From NCBI GenBank assembly GCA_023393095.1, contig JAEWMT010000096.1:1-19455 (forward strand): 19,455 bases of DNA. Direction: 5' to 3'. Positions 7,482-15,555 of the stretch are shown here, in pieces (the stretch's first letter is position 1; the number at the start of each line of letters is the position of its first letter). Source of the stretch: Bacillota bacterium (GTDB lineage: Bacteria > Bacillota > Clostridia > Lachnospirales > Lachnospiraceae). Both the position numbers and the translations under genes were made by a program. The notes below the pieces were generated by a model. The model ran no database searches. It was not told where the DNA came from and worked only from the letters and a program-made list of their open reading frames with translations.

Positions 7482-8768
7482 TCACGTTTGTTTTTCTCCG
7501 ATTTCCATATCCGCTTCTTCTTTTATGAGAATATGGACTTTGTCGACACGGTTTTTATCAACAGCAGCTACGGTAAAGACGACGTTATTATCCTCAACTA
7601 ATTCGCCTTCCTCTGGAAGGTGATCAAGCAAGAATATAATGTGTCCTGCGATGGAATCGTAATCATCGGATTCAAGATTTAAGCCAAGTACTTCATTGAT
7701 TTCATCAAGCTTGGTAAATCCATCAACGATATATTCATGTTCAGAAATTATTTTTATGCTGTCCTCTTCATCATCATCATATTCATCCCTGATTTCACCG
7801 ACAATTTCTTCTAATAAATCTTCTATCGTCAATAAGCCAACGGTAGCTCCATATTCATCAAGTACAATTGCCAAAGCAATGGAATCACGTCGCATTTCAA
7901 TTAACAGTTCAGAGGTTTTTTTGTACTCATACGTGAAATAAGGTTCTCTCATGATGCCAGTAATGTTAAATGTCTCCTTATCACCATTATAAAAGAAGAC
8001 GTCCTTGAGATTTACAATACCGATCACATTATCTCGGGTATCCGAATAAACCGGCAATCTGCTGTATTTATCATCAGCAAAAGCCTGAACCAATTCATCA
8101 TAAGTGAAATCCACATTAGCAAATGCCATATCAGTACGTGGTACCATAACATCCTTTGCCAGCGAGTCACCGAAATCCACTACATTGGTAATCATTCTGC
8201 GTTCTTCACTTTCTATGACACCTTCCTCATGACTATAATCCAGAAGGGTTCTAAGTTCACTTTCTGTGATTGCGGCTGTCTTTGCTTTCGTATCGATACC
8301 AATTAGTTTAAGTAATCCATTACATATGAAATTAAAAACAAGAATAATTGGTGACAATAATCGAGTTAATAAATAAATCGGCCATGCTACCGTAAGAGCC
8401 ACTTTTTCTGTATAAATAGAAGAGATGGTTCTGGGTATAATTGATCCAAAGATGAGAAAGATGAATATAAGGATTCCAACGGTTAAACCAACCCATTGAT
8501 TACCGAAGTAATGGGAAGTCATCATTGCTGCCATGGCTGAGGCAGATAGTTTTGCAACATTTTTACCAATGGATATTGCACTCAGCATTTTTCTGGGTTC
8601 TTCAATTAATTTTCCTGCGGTTTTAGCACCTCTCACATCGTCATCGGCAAGGGTTCGAATTCTTAACTTGTTCACCGCATTAAGTGCTGCTTCTGAAGCG
8701 GTGAAAAAGGAGGATAGAACTAATAAGATAAACAATGTAATTGCCTGTGCCACGTCACTGGGATCCAA
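7482..8768 (-). CDS. CNNM/CorC-family membrane protein with CBS domains
   Basis: 428 aa. Residues ~1-180 are a CNNM (DUF21) transmembrane domain with four helices and the 'FFTASEAALNAVNKLRIRTLA' signature. A CBS pair follows (~205-325, including 'VMVPRTDMAFANVD', 'SRLPVYSDTRDNVIGIVNLKDVF' and 'IVLDEYGATVGLLTIEDLLEEIVGEIRDE'). A C-terminal CorC/HlyC domain ends the protein ('IVDGFTKLDEINEVLGL...IAGHIIFLL'). Relatives export Mg2+ or other divalent ions; they were first annotated as hemolysins, which is doubtful as a function. The start is TTG 8768-8766, because AGGAG (8777-8781) lies 8 bases upstream. A consensus-like promoter precedes it. It is alone on its strand between two plus-strand genes. 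Confidence 0.9.
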   Translation of the reverse strand: MDPSDVAQAITLFILLVLSSFFTASEAALNAVNKLRIRTLADDDVRGAKTAGKLIEEPRKMLSAISIGKNVAKLSASAMAAMMTSHYFGNQWVGLTVGILIFIFLIFGSIIPRTISSIYTEKVALTVAWPIYLLTRLLSPIILVFNFICNGLLKLIGIDTKAKTAAITESELRTLLDYSHEEGVIESEERRMITNVVDFGDSLAKDVMVPRTDMAFANVDFTYDELVQAFADDKYSRLPVYSDTRDNVIGIVNLKDVFFYNGDKETFNITGIMREPYFTYEYKKTSELLIEMRRDSIALAIVLDEYGATVGLLTIEDLLEEIVGEIRDEYDDDEEDSIKIISEHEYIVDGFTKLDEINEVLGLNLESDDYDSIAGHIIFLLDHLPEEGELVEDNNVVFTVAAVDKNRVDKVHILIKEEADMEIGEKQT

Positions 8769-8825
8769 AAAATCATCTCCTAATTTTTATATTCATATTT
8801 AAAAAGTATACTTTTACAATTCACA

Positions 8826-8854
8826 ATCTTACCTTAAGACCCTGTCAATGTCAA
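8826..8854 (-). promoter_or_regulatory. Promoter of the CNNM/CorC gene
   Basis: Read on the minus strand, TTGACA (8854-8849) and TAAGAT (8831-8826) are separated by 17 bases. Transcription would start near 8819, giving a ~50-base leader with the AGGAG site. The -35 is a perfect consensus match and the -10 matches 5 of 6 bases. Confidence 0.6.
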
Positions 8855-9049
8855 GTTTTCCAAAATATTTTAATATTTTCATAAATTAATCTCTGTTACA
8901 TTAGACAGATTTCGTAACGCAGCTTACTGGATGTAAGTACCTAACTTTTTTTCTAATACGTTATCATTTTTATAGATTGATAATATAATATTAGGAATAA
9001 GGGTATATTTAATATCACAAAATATGCCGCATACTGGGGTGGGCAATCT

Positions 9050-9706
9050 ATGATTAGAACAAAGATTTATGTAAAAAACATTAATTATAATACATTAATA
9101 AAATTGTTGATGCCATACATAGAGCAATGGCTTAATGAAAAAGATAACTTTTTCCTTGATATTTTATCTAAAATAATAAGCACAAATGGAAGACCGACAA
9201 AATTTACTGATTTACTAATTTCATTTGTACCAAAAAAAGATGACCTTGCAGCAGCAATACTCCCTCATTTTGACGAGGTTATGATTGAATATTTAAATCA
9301 TATGCTGAGCCGTAATGGTATTATAGCACTGATAATTTCGATAAAAACGGATACGATTGAAAGAAAAAATGAATCGTTGATAAGAATTGTAATGGATATA
9401 GACATTATTGATTATGTAGCTTCAATGGAGCATTTACTACCCCAGATCATTCATAGGTTAACGCAAATGAAAGATAGTTCAGGTAGAATCGGAAAATTGC
9501 TACTAGATATGAAGGAGAGTCCGATTAAAATGATGAAAGGAGCTATCGAAGCGATACCTGCAGAGGAAAGAGATGAACTAGTTACCGCTATTTTAACGGA
9601 ATATAAGATTGAGTTAAGAAATTTATTAAATTCCATTATTTTAAAGAATAATATTACAGCAGAAATTAATGCAATTAAAATAGAAAATCATCCTTATGGA
9701 ATTTGA
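9050..9706 (+). CDS. Hypothetical protein, helical, conserved domain not recognised
   Basis: 218 aa, not recognised. It is soluble, with no signal peptide or membrane segment, and predicted mostly alpha-helical. Ile/Leu-rich stretches such as 'LIKLLMPYIEQWLNE' and 'LLPQIIHRLTQM' alternate with charged ones. The base composition is very AT-rich (10 G/C in bases 9061-9120). Two stretches look alike, '...LLMPYIEQWLN...' near the start and '...LLPQIIHRLTQ...' in the middle, hinting at an internal duplication; I could not confirm it. GGGGTGGG a few bases before ATG 9050 serves as ribosome binding site. It is monocistronic, with its own terminator after the stop, and divergent from the CNNM gene. 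No function is proposed. Confidence 0.7.
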   Translation: MIRTKIYVKNINYNTLIKLLMPYIEQWLNEKDNFFLDILSKIISTNGRPTKFTDLLISFVPKKDDLAAAILPHFDEVMIEYLNHMLSRNGIIALIISIKTDTIERKNESLIRIVMDIDIIDYVASMEHLLPQIIHRLTQMKDSSGRIGKLLLDMKESPIKMMKGAIEAIPAEERDELVTAILTEYKIELRNLLNSIILKNNITAEINAIKIENHPYGI

Positions 9707-9735
9707 TAATACAAATATGTAAATAAAAAGATATT

Positions 9736-9772
9736 GGACTGCCGTACAATGTTGTTGTGTGGAAGTCCTTTT
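9736..9772 (+). terminator. Rho-independent terminator after the 218-aa protein gene
   Basis: GGACT (9736-9740) pairs with AGTCC (9764-9768), and the inner CCGTACAA pairs with TTGTGTGG allowing two G-T pairs. TTTT follows. The stretch 9773-9926 after it has no gene that I can see. Confidence 0.8.
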
Positions 9773-9941
9773 ATTGTGTAATGATTCGTGTATAGCAAAT
9801 CAGTAATTGATGTTTTATTACATTAATGGTATTATTGAGGAAATATTTAGGCAACGTTTGTTACAGTGATGTATCAGGATTAAGGAATCACCTGATGCCT
9901 TTATTAAACTAGTAAAAACTACATAAGTGAGGATGATTAGA

Positions 9942-10418
9942 ATGGCTATCGAAAGAGTAAGAGAGTACTTTAAAATATGGGGAAGGGATTCGGATATTCT
10001 TGAGTTTGACACCTCTAGTGCTACGGTAGAAATGGCTGCTGATACATTAGGAGTCGATCCATGCCTGATTGCAAAAACACTCTCCTTTAAGATGGTGGAA
10101 GGTGCAATATTAATTGTTGCCGCAGGAGATGCCAAGATTGATAACAGCAAATATAAATCAGAATTCGGTACGAAAGCGAAAATGCTTACGCCGGAGGAAG
10201 TGCTTGAATATACAGGACATGCTGTTGGAGGCGTATGTCCATTTGGACTTCCTGCTGAACTGCCCGTCTATCTTGATACATCCCTAAAACGTTTTGATTA
10301 TATATACCCTGCCTGCGGCAGCAGTAATTCAGCTATTAGGCTTACCTGTAGGGAGCTGGAAGAGTATGCAATTAGCAAAAAATGGGTTGATGTATGTAAA
10401 GGTTGGCAAATGGAATAA
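9942..10418 (+). CDS. YbaK/EbsC-type aminoacyl-tRNA deacylase
   Basis: 158 aa with a single YbaK (prolyl-tRNA editing) domain. Proteins of this family hydrolyse mischarged tRNAs such as Cys-tRNA(Pro) in trans. Family marks are 'SSATVEMAADTLGVDPCLIAKTLSFK', with the conserved Lys at residue 45, then 'AAGDAKID' and 'AVGGVCPFGLP'. The exact substrate class cannot be told from sequence alone, so no symbol is given. ATG 9942 is preferred over GTG 9927 and ATG 9933, which lie inside the GTGAGGA ribosome binding site; that site ends 8 bases before 9942. It stands alone before the ABC transporter pair. Confidence 0.88.
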   Translation: MAIERVREYFKIWGRDSDILEFDTSSATVEMAADTLGVDPCLIAKTLSFKMVEGAILIVAAGDAKIDNSKYKSEFGTKAKMLTPEEVLEYTGHAVGGVCPFGLPAELPVYLDTSLKRFDYIYPACGSSNSAIRLTCRELEEYAISKKWVDVCKGWQME

Positions 10419-10576
10419 ATAAACTAGGGGTATTTAAATTTGATAATCAATAAAGCATAGTGGTAAAAATTAGGATATTTTTATTATTTTTTAATGCACT
10501 TTTAATTTTACTATGTTAAAATGTGTTTTAGTTATATAAAAATCAACAGTAATTAACAAAGCAGGAGGATAATGGA

Positions 10577-11494
10577 ATGGAATATGTACTGCAAACAAAT
10601 GGCCTGACAAAGGTGTTTGGTAAAAAGGCAGCGGTCAACGGTATTGATCTTAATGTTCGCAGAGGAGATATTTACGGTTTTATTGGAAGAAATGGCGCAG
10701 GTAAAACAACCTTAATTCGTATGGTAGCAGGACTTGCCCGCCCGACAAGAGGGACAATTAGTATCTTTGAAAGCAATGACCTTGAAAATCAAAGAAGAAA
10801 AACCGGAACAATGATAGAAAATCCGGCAGTATTTCCTCAAATGACTGCAAAACAAAATCTTTACTATTATTGCAGATTGCTGGGATTAAATCCGGATAGC
10901 AAAATTAATGAAATGCTTACCTTAGTGGGTCTGCAGGATACTGGTAAGAAAAAAGCGAAGAATTATTCACTCGGTATGAAACAGCGTCTGGCGATTGCAA
11001 TATCATTATTAGGCGATCCTGAATTTTTAATGCTGGATGAGCCTATTAATGGTCTTGATCCCACAGGTATCAAGGAAATTAGGGAATTGATATTACATTT
11101 AAATCAAGAGAGAAAGATTACTATCCTGATCTCCAGCCATATTCTTGGTGAGCTATCCAAGATTGCCAACCGCTATGGTGTTATTAATAATGGGGTTATG
11201 GTAACAGAGTTTACGAATGAGGAACTGGAGCAGCGCTGTCAGGGTGAACTAGAAATTAAGGTTGATAATGTCAACACTGCAAGAGACATTATAGTTGGTA
11301 TGATTGATCCGGCTTCTGTTCATATTATTGATGATAATACAATCCGGGTAACAAAGGATTTAGAAAAAGCAGGAGCAATTAATATGGAGCTTGCTAAGAA
11401 TGGCATCGTTGTAAATTCCAGTTCAGTCGTTGGCCAGGACTTGGAGGCTTACTTCATGCAGCTTATGGACGTAACCGAAAAGAATTATAATTAG
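10577..11494 (+). CDS. ABC-2 type exporter, ATP-binding protein
   Basis: 305 aa. The N-terminal ~225 residues are an ABC ATPase. Walker A is 'GRNGAGKTT' (37-45), the Q-loop region is 'NPAVFPQMTAKQN' and the signature is 'YSLGMKQRL' (from 130). Walker B is 'FLMLDEP' (150-156), with D-loop 'GLDPTG' and the switch His in 'ISSHILGEL'. The C-terminal ~80 residues are the extension common in BcrA-type bacitracin and lantibiotic exporters. It powers the permease encoded next. AGGAGG sits ahead of ATG 10577. The substrate is not readable; peptide antibiotic export or self-immunity is the family precedent, not a conclusion. Confidence 0.92.
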   Translation: MEYVLQTNGLTKVFGKKAAVNGIDLNVRRGDIYGFIGRNGAGKTTLIRMVAGLARPTRGTISIFESNDLENQRRKTGTMIENPAVFPQMTAKQNLYYYCRLLGLNPDSKINEMLTLVGLQDTGKKKAKNYSLGMKQRLAIAISLLGDPEFLMLDEPINGLDPTGIKEIRELILHLNQERKITILISSHILGELSKIANRYGVINNGVMVTEFTNEELEQRCQGELEIKVDNVNTARDIIVGMIDPASVHIIDDNTIRVTKDLEKAGAINMELAKNGIVVNSSSVVGQDLEAYFMQLMDVTEKNYN

Positions 11495-11602
11495 AAAATA
11501 TAGCAGAAAATTCCGCAAAAGGTATTAGAATGTTAGTTCGAATAGTTTCGCCAAATTTCGTTCAAGATATTTATGCCACTTATGCGGCAGATGGAGGTTA
11601 GT

Positions 11603-12349
11603 ATGTTAAATTTATTGCGTTCGGATTTTTACAGACTTTTCAGAAGTAAATCTTATTATATTTGTATGTTTGTAACAGCATTACTTGTAGTCTTAGGTAT
11701 CATTGTAGCTACCAGTAGGATTGATTCTACGATTAATGTCTCTCTACCCAACGGACTTGAGTATGGTTTATCAGCTTTTACGGGTAATATACCTATGATG
11801 CTTGGAATTATAATTGGTATTTTTGTGGCTGCTGAATTTACTCATGGAACAATGAAAAATGTAGTATCAAAGGGCTTTTCGAAAACAAAGATTTATTTGT
11901 CAAAATATATTACAATGCTTGCTGCAGCATACATATACCTTTTATTTATTTGGGTGATAGCTACCATCGGTGCTACAATTATTTCGGGAGAATTTGGCGC
12001 TTTTAGTGGAAAATATATAGCTGCTATAGGAATTGAGTTACTGCTTTATGCTGGTTTAATTGCACTCCTTTTATTAGTTGCCATGGTTGTTAAAAATCTT
12101 GGCGGAGTAATTGCAATTAATATTATATATATATTATTAGTAGATCAGCTGTTCTTTTCTTTGTTACAGTTAATTGTAAAGAATAAGATAGAATTTACAA
12201 AATACAGTCTGCTGAATAATATTTTATTCTATTCTAATAATACTGCCGTTGGTTCTGATTATTTAAGATCTGCTATCATTGCTGTAGCAGTCTTTGTAGT
12301 AGCAACTGCTATAGGAATTTTTGCTTTTAAGAAATCTGACGTTAAGTAA
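11603..12349 (+). CDS. ABC-2 type exporter, permease protein
   Basis: 248 aa with about six membrane segments: one near the N-terminus ('ICMFVTALLVVLGIIVA'), others in the middle, and a last ('IIAVAVFVVATAIGIFAF') near the C-terminus. 'GIFVAAEFTHGTMKNVVSKGFSKTKIYLSKY' is the conserved cytoplasmic loop of BcrB/NatB-like permeases (E-[FY]-x-x-G-T-x-[KR]-x-x-x-x-x-G). The start is ATG 11603, because GGAGG (11593-11597) lies 5 bases upstream; the longer frame from 11573 lacks such a site. It follows its ATPase by 108 bases and ends in a hairpin terminator, so the pair forms one unit. Confidence 0.88.
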   Translation: MLNLLRSDFYRLFRSKSYYICMFVTALLVVLGIIVATSRIDSTINVSLPNGLEYGLSAFTGNIPMMLGIIIGIFVAAEFTHGTMKNVVSKGFSKTKIYLSKYITMLAAAYIYLLFIWVIATIGATIISGEFGAFSGKYIAAIGIELLLYAGLIALLLLVAMVVKNLGGVIAINIIYILLVDQLFFSLLQLIVKNKIEFTKYSLLNNILFYSNNTAVGSDYLRSAIIAVAVFVVATAIGIFAFKKSDVK

Positions 12350-12367
12350 TTATTAACGATTGATATT

Positions 12368-12440
12368 AGTGGCACCTGATATGGAACAATTCCAGTAAAG
12401 TAGACAAGGAAAGTTCATATTCGGGTGCCACTTTATATTT
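12368..12440 (+). terminator. Terminator with nested hairpin after the ABC exporter
   Basis: AGTGGCACCTGA (12368-12379) pairs with TCGGGTGCCACT (12421-12432) through 12 pairs including one G-T. TTATATTTTTCTTTT follows. Inside the loop, TGGAA-CAA-TTCCA (12382-12394) forms its own hairpin. Confidence 0.7.
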
Positions 12441-12470
12441 TTCTTTTATTAAGTATAAAATATAACATCT

Positions 12471-12501
12471 CAATGAATTTTCGCTAAATCTGAATTCATT
12501 G
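12471..12501 (-). terminator. Hairpin, possible terminator of the flavin reductase gene
   Basis: The perfect 9-bp stem CAATGAATT / AATTCATTG has a 13-base loop and lies ~100 bases beyond the end of the minus-strand gene. The T-run on that strand is poor, so assignment as a terminator is tentative. The rest of 12441-12602 shows nothing else. Confidence 0.35.
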
Positions 12502-12602
12502 TATAAGAGGCTTTGAGCTCCCATGCCTTTTGCGAGACTACTCATACCAATAGCATTATACGAAGACAGGCAGTATTTATTAGAGCTAGTATTGCATTTG
12601 CT

Positions 12603-13115
12603 CTATCTTGTAGCCTGCAGAACCTTTGTGATTTCGGCAATATATAGAATATGATAATCCTTATTTGGAAAAAAGGTCTGATTCATTCCCTCAATTAATA
12701 ATGAGTTACCATCAAAAGGCTGTCTAAGTAGCTTTTTGCAGATTAATACGTTTGTAGATTCATTAAAATAGGGAGTATCATTAAGAAATTCCACAGTTAA
12801 TCCTGATTTCTCTATTTTATTTTCATCCCTACCGGATACACTTCCGAGATAGTTTAATTCTTTTCGGTAGCTCTTGTCTAGGAAGCTCAGAGAAAAGGTA
12901 TCTTCATGGTCAATGAATTCTCTGGTATATCGCTGTGGACGTATTACGATAAAAGCCACATCCTTACCAAACATTACCCCAAGCCCACCCCAGGATGCGG
13001 TCATGGTATTTACCTTATCACTGTTTCCGGCTGTAACTAGCATCCAGTCTTTACCGATCAGCTGGAAAGGGTTACCCTTTAGATTTTCTGTTTTTATTTC
13101 TTTGAAATTTTGCAT
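12603..13115 (-). CDS. Flavin-reductase-like FMN-binding protein
   Basis: 170 aa with a single flavin reductase-like (split beta-barrel) domain. The family signature is 'VNTMTASWGGLGVMFGKDVAFIVIRPQRYTREFI', where the T-x-S-W stretch and following strands bind FMN. 'FSLSFL' and 'LG.VSGRDENKIEKSGLT' are also typical. Members reduce flavins with NAD(P)H or act as flavoredoxin-type electron carriers; the specific partner is unknown. The start at 13115 is chosen because AGGAGG (13125-13120) lies just ahead of it. The ATG at 13133 lies upstream of that site and has none of its own. A near-consensus promoter is ~110 bases upstream. It is convergent with the ABC exporter unit. Confidence 0.88.
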   Translation of the reverse strand: MQNFKEIKTENLKGNPFQLIGKDWMLVTAGNSDKVNTMTASWGGLGVMFGKDVAFIVIRPQRYTREFIDHEDTFSLSFLDKSYRKELNYLGSVSGRDENKIEKSGLTVEFLNDTPYFNESTNVLICKKLLRQPFDGNSLLIEGMNQTFFPNKDYHILYIAEITKVLQATR

Positions 13116-13226
13116 GTTCCCTCCTATCGCCATATGATACAGGCTTGAATTGAATTAATTTTTGATTGATCTTTTCATCTATATAGTATTCTGTAATTTA
13201 TGGAAAGTATCAATTATTTGAAAGGT

Positions 13227-13255
13227 ATTATACGATATGTTACGGTAAGTTGCAA
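13227..13255 (-). promoter_or_regulatory. Promoter of the flavin-reductase-like gene
   Basis: On the minus strand, TTGCAA (13255-13250) and TATAAT (13232-13227) are separated by 17 bases. The leader would be ~105 bases. Confidence 0.65.
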
Positions 13256-13273
13256 CGCAAGTCAAAACATTTC

Positions 13274-13300
13274 ACCATAAAATTTTAATATCATATACTA
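13274..13300 (+). promoter_or_regulatory. Weak candidate sigma-K promoter before the GH18 hydrolase
   Basis: AC (13274-13275), a 16-base spacer and CATATACTA (13292-13300) fit the sigma-K pattern AC-N16-CATANNNTA. The pattern holds little information and chance matches are common in AT-rich DNA. It lies ~170 bases before the gene. Confidence 0.22.
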
Positions 13301-13335
13301 ATATAAAGTTTAATTGCCGGTAGTATACAGTGTTT

Positions 13336-13433
13336 AGAGTGTCAATTCTTACGTTGATGTACTCAGTATAATATGTAAAGAAAGATAATAATTGGATAGC
13401 CTCTGGCGAATATAACCTGACTTTCGACACTCT
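13336..13433 (+). other. Possible structured leader of the GH18 hydrolase gene
   Basis: AGAGTGTC (13336-13343) pairs with GACACTCT (13426-13433) across 82 bases. Inside, GCC-TCT-GGC with flanking pairs forms a small hairpin near 13400-13410, and TATAAT lies at 13367-13372. I recognise no known riboswitch. Confidence 0.25.
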
Positions 13434-13472
13434 CAAAATATATAATAAATTACAGCGGCAGAATGGAGGTAT

Positions 13473-14756
13473 ATGGAGATTTATGTAGTTGAAGAAGGAG
13501 ATACGTTAGAAACAATTGCAGATCAATTTGGAGTATCGCGGGAGCGGATCATTCTAGAGAATGAACTTCCCAATCCGGATAATCTTGTTATAGGGCAAAG
13601 TATCGGTATTCGTGTTCCGGATACCGTCTATACGGTGGTGGAAGGTGATACCTTAACGAATGTTGCACAGAAATATGGAATTACCGCAAATCAGATACTC
13701 CAGAATAATCCGCAGATAGCGGTAAGAGATTATCTTAATCCAGGGGAGACCCTTGTTATTACATATGCTAATGAAGAAAAGATAGATACGGTCGTGACAA
13801 ACGGATATGCCTATCCGTTTATCGATCGAGACGTATTAAGAAAAACCCTGCCGTTCTTGACTTACCTATCCCTGTTTACCTATGGCTTTACTCCTACAGG
13901 AGAATTGATACCAATTGAGGATGAAGAACTTATTGCGCTTGCTAATCAGTTTAGTGTTGCACCAATTATGGTACTGGCACCAATGGATGCAGCGGGGAAT
14001 TTCAGTAGTGAAAGTGCCCATGAAATGTTTATCAATCCGGAAGTTCAGGCGACATTAATAGATAATCTGTTTACTACAATTCAGGAAAAGGGCTATAAAG
14101 GTATTGATATTGATTTTGAATTTATACTGCCTGCCGATAAGGATGCTTTTCTGAATTTTATTAAAGCTGTACAAGCGAGAATGAGCGAAGCAGGGCTGAT
14201 AACCTTTGTTGCACTTGCTCCTAAGACTTCAGGAGAACAGAAGGGACTCTTATATGAAGCTCATGATTATCCAGCAATCGGAGCTGTAGTTGACAAGGTG
14301 CTTCTGATGACTTATGAATGGGGTTACACCTACGGGGAGCCCATGGCAACATCCCCCATTAATAATATGAGGAGTGTACTAAGATATGGAGTAACTGTTA
14401 TTGATCCAGATAAGATATTGATGGGAACACCAAATTATGCCTATGATTGGCCGCTCCCCTTTGTACAAGGAGAAACTGCAGCCGAATCCATAGGTAACCA
14501 GCAGGCAATAGAACGTGCAGTCCAATTTGGAGTAAATATTCAATTCGATGAAACTGCCCAATCGCCTTTCTTCAATTATACCAATGATCAGGGAATTGAA
14601 CATGTAGTATGGTTTGATGATGTCAGAAGCATGAATGCTAAATTAAGATTAATACCAGAATTTAATCTTAGCGGATCCGGTGTATGGCAGATTATGAGAT
14701 TTTTCCCAGGATTATGGTTGGCGATGAGTTCCTTATTTAATATTACAAAGTTGTAA
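13473..14756 (+). CDS. LysM-GH18 hydrolase of the YaaH/SleL spore type
   Basis: 427 aa. Two LysM peptidoglycan-binding repeats lie at ~3-48 ('YVVEEGDTLETIADQFGVS...') and ~52-97 ('YTVVEGDTLTNVAQKYGIT...'). A glycoside hydrolase 18 barrel follows from ~110 to the end. The GH18 catalytic strand is 'GIDIDFEF' with Asp212, Asp214 and the acid Glu216, and 'VLLMTYEWG' and 'MGTPNYAYDW' are later barrel strands. There is no signal peptide, as in YaaH/SleL proteins that reach the spore coat or cortex from the mother cell and cut cortical peptidoglycan during germination. The ATG at 13473 follows GGAGG at a short 3-base spacing. The spore role is inferred from family architecture. Confidence 0.88.
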   Translation: MEIYVVEEGDTLETIADQFGVSRERIILENELPNPDNLVIGQSIGIRVPDTVYTVVEGDTLTNVAQKYGITANQILQNNPQIAVRDYLNPGETLVITYANEEKIDTVVTNGYAYPFIDRDVLRKTLPFLTYLSLFTYGFTPTGELIPIEDEELIALANQFSVAPIMVLAPMDAAGNFSSESAHEMFINPEVQATLIDNLFTTIQEKGYKGIDIDFEFILPADKDAFLNFIKAVQARMSEAGLITFVALAPKTSGEQKGLLYEAHDYPAIGAVVDKVLLMTYEWGYTYGEPMATSPINNMRSVLRYGVTVIDPDKILMGTPNYAYDWPLPFVQGETAAESIGNQQAIERAVQFGVNIQFDETAQSPFFNYTNDQGIEHVVWFDDVRSMNAKLRLIPEFNLSGSGVWQIMRFFPGLWLAMSSLFNITKL

Positions 14757-14800
14757 TTAGGGACTGCTTAACTATTTCCAAATGAATTAGTAATTCGGTT

Positions 14801-14806
14801 TATAAT
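14801..14806 (+). promoter_or_regulatory. Candidate -10 element upstream of lepB
   Basis: A perfect TATAAT within TTTATAATACAG. The best -35 (TTTCCA at 14775-14780) is 20 bases away, which is long. If used, the transcript would begin at ~14813, exactly where the long hairpin starts. Confidence 0.3.
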
Positions 14807-14814
14807 ACAGAAAA

Positions 14815-14856
14815 ACCTTTTGTAAATTTAACAATATGTTTATATTTACAAAAGGT
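14815..14856. other. Long perfect inverted repeat upstream of lepB
   Basis: ACCTTTTGTAAAT (14815-14827) pairs with ATTTACAAAAGGT (14844-14856), 13 perfect pairs. An inner AACA/TGTT pairing lengthens the helix. On the plus strand no T-run follows. On the minus strand a run of T follows (the A-run 14811-14815), so it resembles a minus-strand terminator although no minus-strand gene is nearby. It could be a 5' mRNA stabiliser or an operator for lepB. Confidence 0.55.
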
Positions 14857-14914
14857 AGGTCTAAGTATATAATTGTTGATAAGTTCCGAAATTCTAACAA
14901 TAAGAGGTATACTT

Positions 14915-15442
14915 ATGAAAAACAAAGTTATAAAGGAAATTATTAGCTGGGTAATAGTATTATTAATAGCTATTGGATTGGCAACCTTTATAAATAAAGT
15001 AATAATAATGAAAGTAGAAGTACCTACCGGTTCCATGGAAAAGACTATTATGATAGGGGATAGAGTAATGACTTATCGCCAGGCCTATCTGTTTAGTGAT
15101 CCGAAGAGAGGAGATATTATCGTATTTCCTTTTCCCGATGATGAGAAAGTAGATTTTATTAAACGAATTATCGGTTTACCGGGGGAAACAATTGAAGGTA
15201 AGAATGGATATGTGTACATAAACGGAAAGAAACTGGTAGAAAAATATGTTACCAGCTTATTAGATGAAGATTTTGGACCATATACGGTACCTAAGGACAG
15301 CTACTTTATGATGGGGGATAACCGATCGATATCGGATGATGCAAGATACTGGGATAACAAATTTGTGAAACGCAGTAAAATAATGGGGAAAGCATTATTC
15401 AAATATCCGGATCTCACTTGGTTTAAAAAGATAAGTTATTAA
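14915..15442 (+). CDS. lepB: Type I signal peptidase
   Basis: 175 aa, the short Gram-positive SipS-like form. It cleaves signal peptides from exported proteins on the outer face of the membrane. A single N-terminal membrane segment (~residues 8-30) precedes the catalytic part. The nucleophile is Ser40 in 'VPTGSMEKTI', the general base Lys83 in 'FIKRIIGLPGE', and box E is 'MMGDNRSISDDARYW'. The start is ATG 14915, because AGAGG (14903-14907) lies 7 bases upstream; the longer frame from 14873 lacks a site. It is the last AT-rich gene before base composition changes. Confidence 0.94.
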   Translation: MKNKVIKEIISWVIVLLIAIGLATFINKVIIMKVEVPTGSMEKTIMIGDRVMTYRQAYLFSDPKRGDIIVFPFPDDEKVDFIKRIIGLPGETIEGKNGYVYINGKKLVEKYVTSLLDEDFGPYTVPKDSYFMMGDNRSISDDARYWDNKFVKRSKIMGKALFKYPDLTWFKKISY

Positions 15443-15502
15443 TTCAATACATACCGAACAAACAGAGCGAAAAAAATACTCTGCTTCCTTACGGGGAAAT
15501 AC

Positions 15503-15551
15503 AAAAAGCCTGATAGAACTGACACGACAGGTGTCAGTTCTATCAGGCTTT
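15503..15551 (-). terminator. 21-bp perfect hairpin terminator at the base-composition boundary
   Basis: Bases 15505-15525 pair without mismatch with 15531-15551 around a 5-base loop. On the minus strand the stem ends GGCTTT and runs into TTTTT (the A-run 15503-15507), so it is a strong terminator for the sensor kinase gene whose stop lies 5 bases away. On the plus strand it may also stop lepB transcription, though its T-run there is broken. Confidence 0.88.
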
Positions 15552-15555
15552 GCTT

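Noticed and set aside
9773..9926. Possible T-box or riboswitch before the YbaK-type gene
   Set aside because: ATCAGG/CCTGAT gives a short hairpin only; no T-box sequence or specifier-loop layout was found and the leader is too short.
15453..15490. CAGAG/CTCTG hairpin after lepB as its terminator
   Set aside because: The stem has only five pairs and no proper T-run; the 21-bp hairpin just beyond is a much better candidate.
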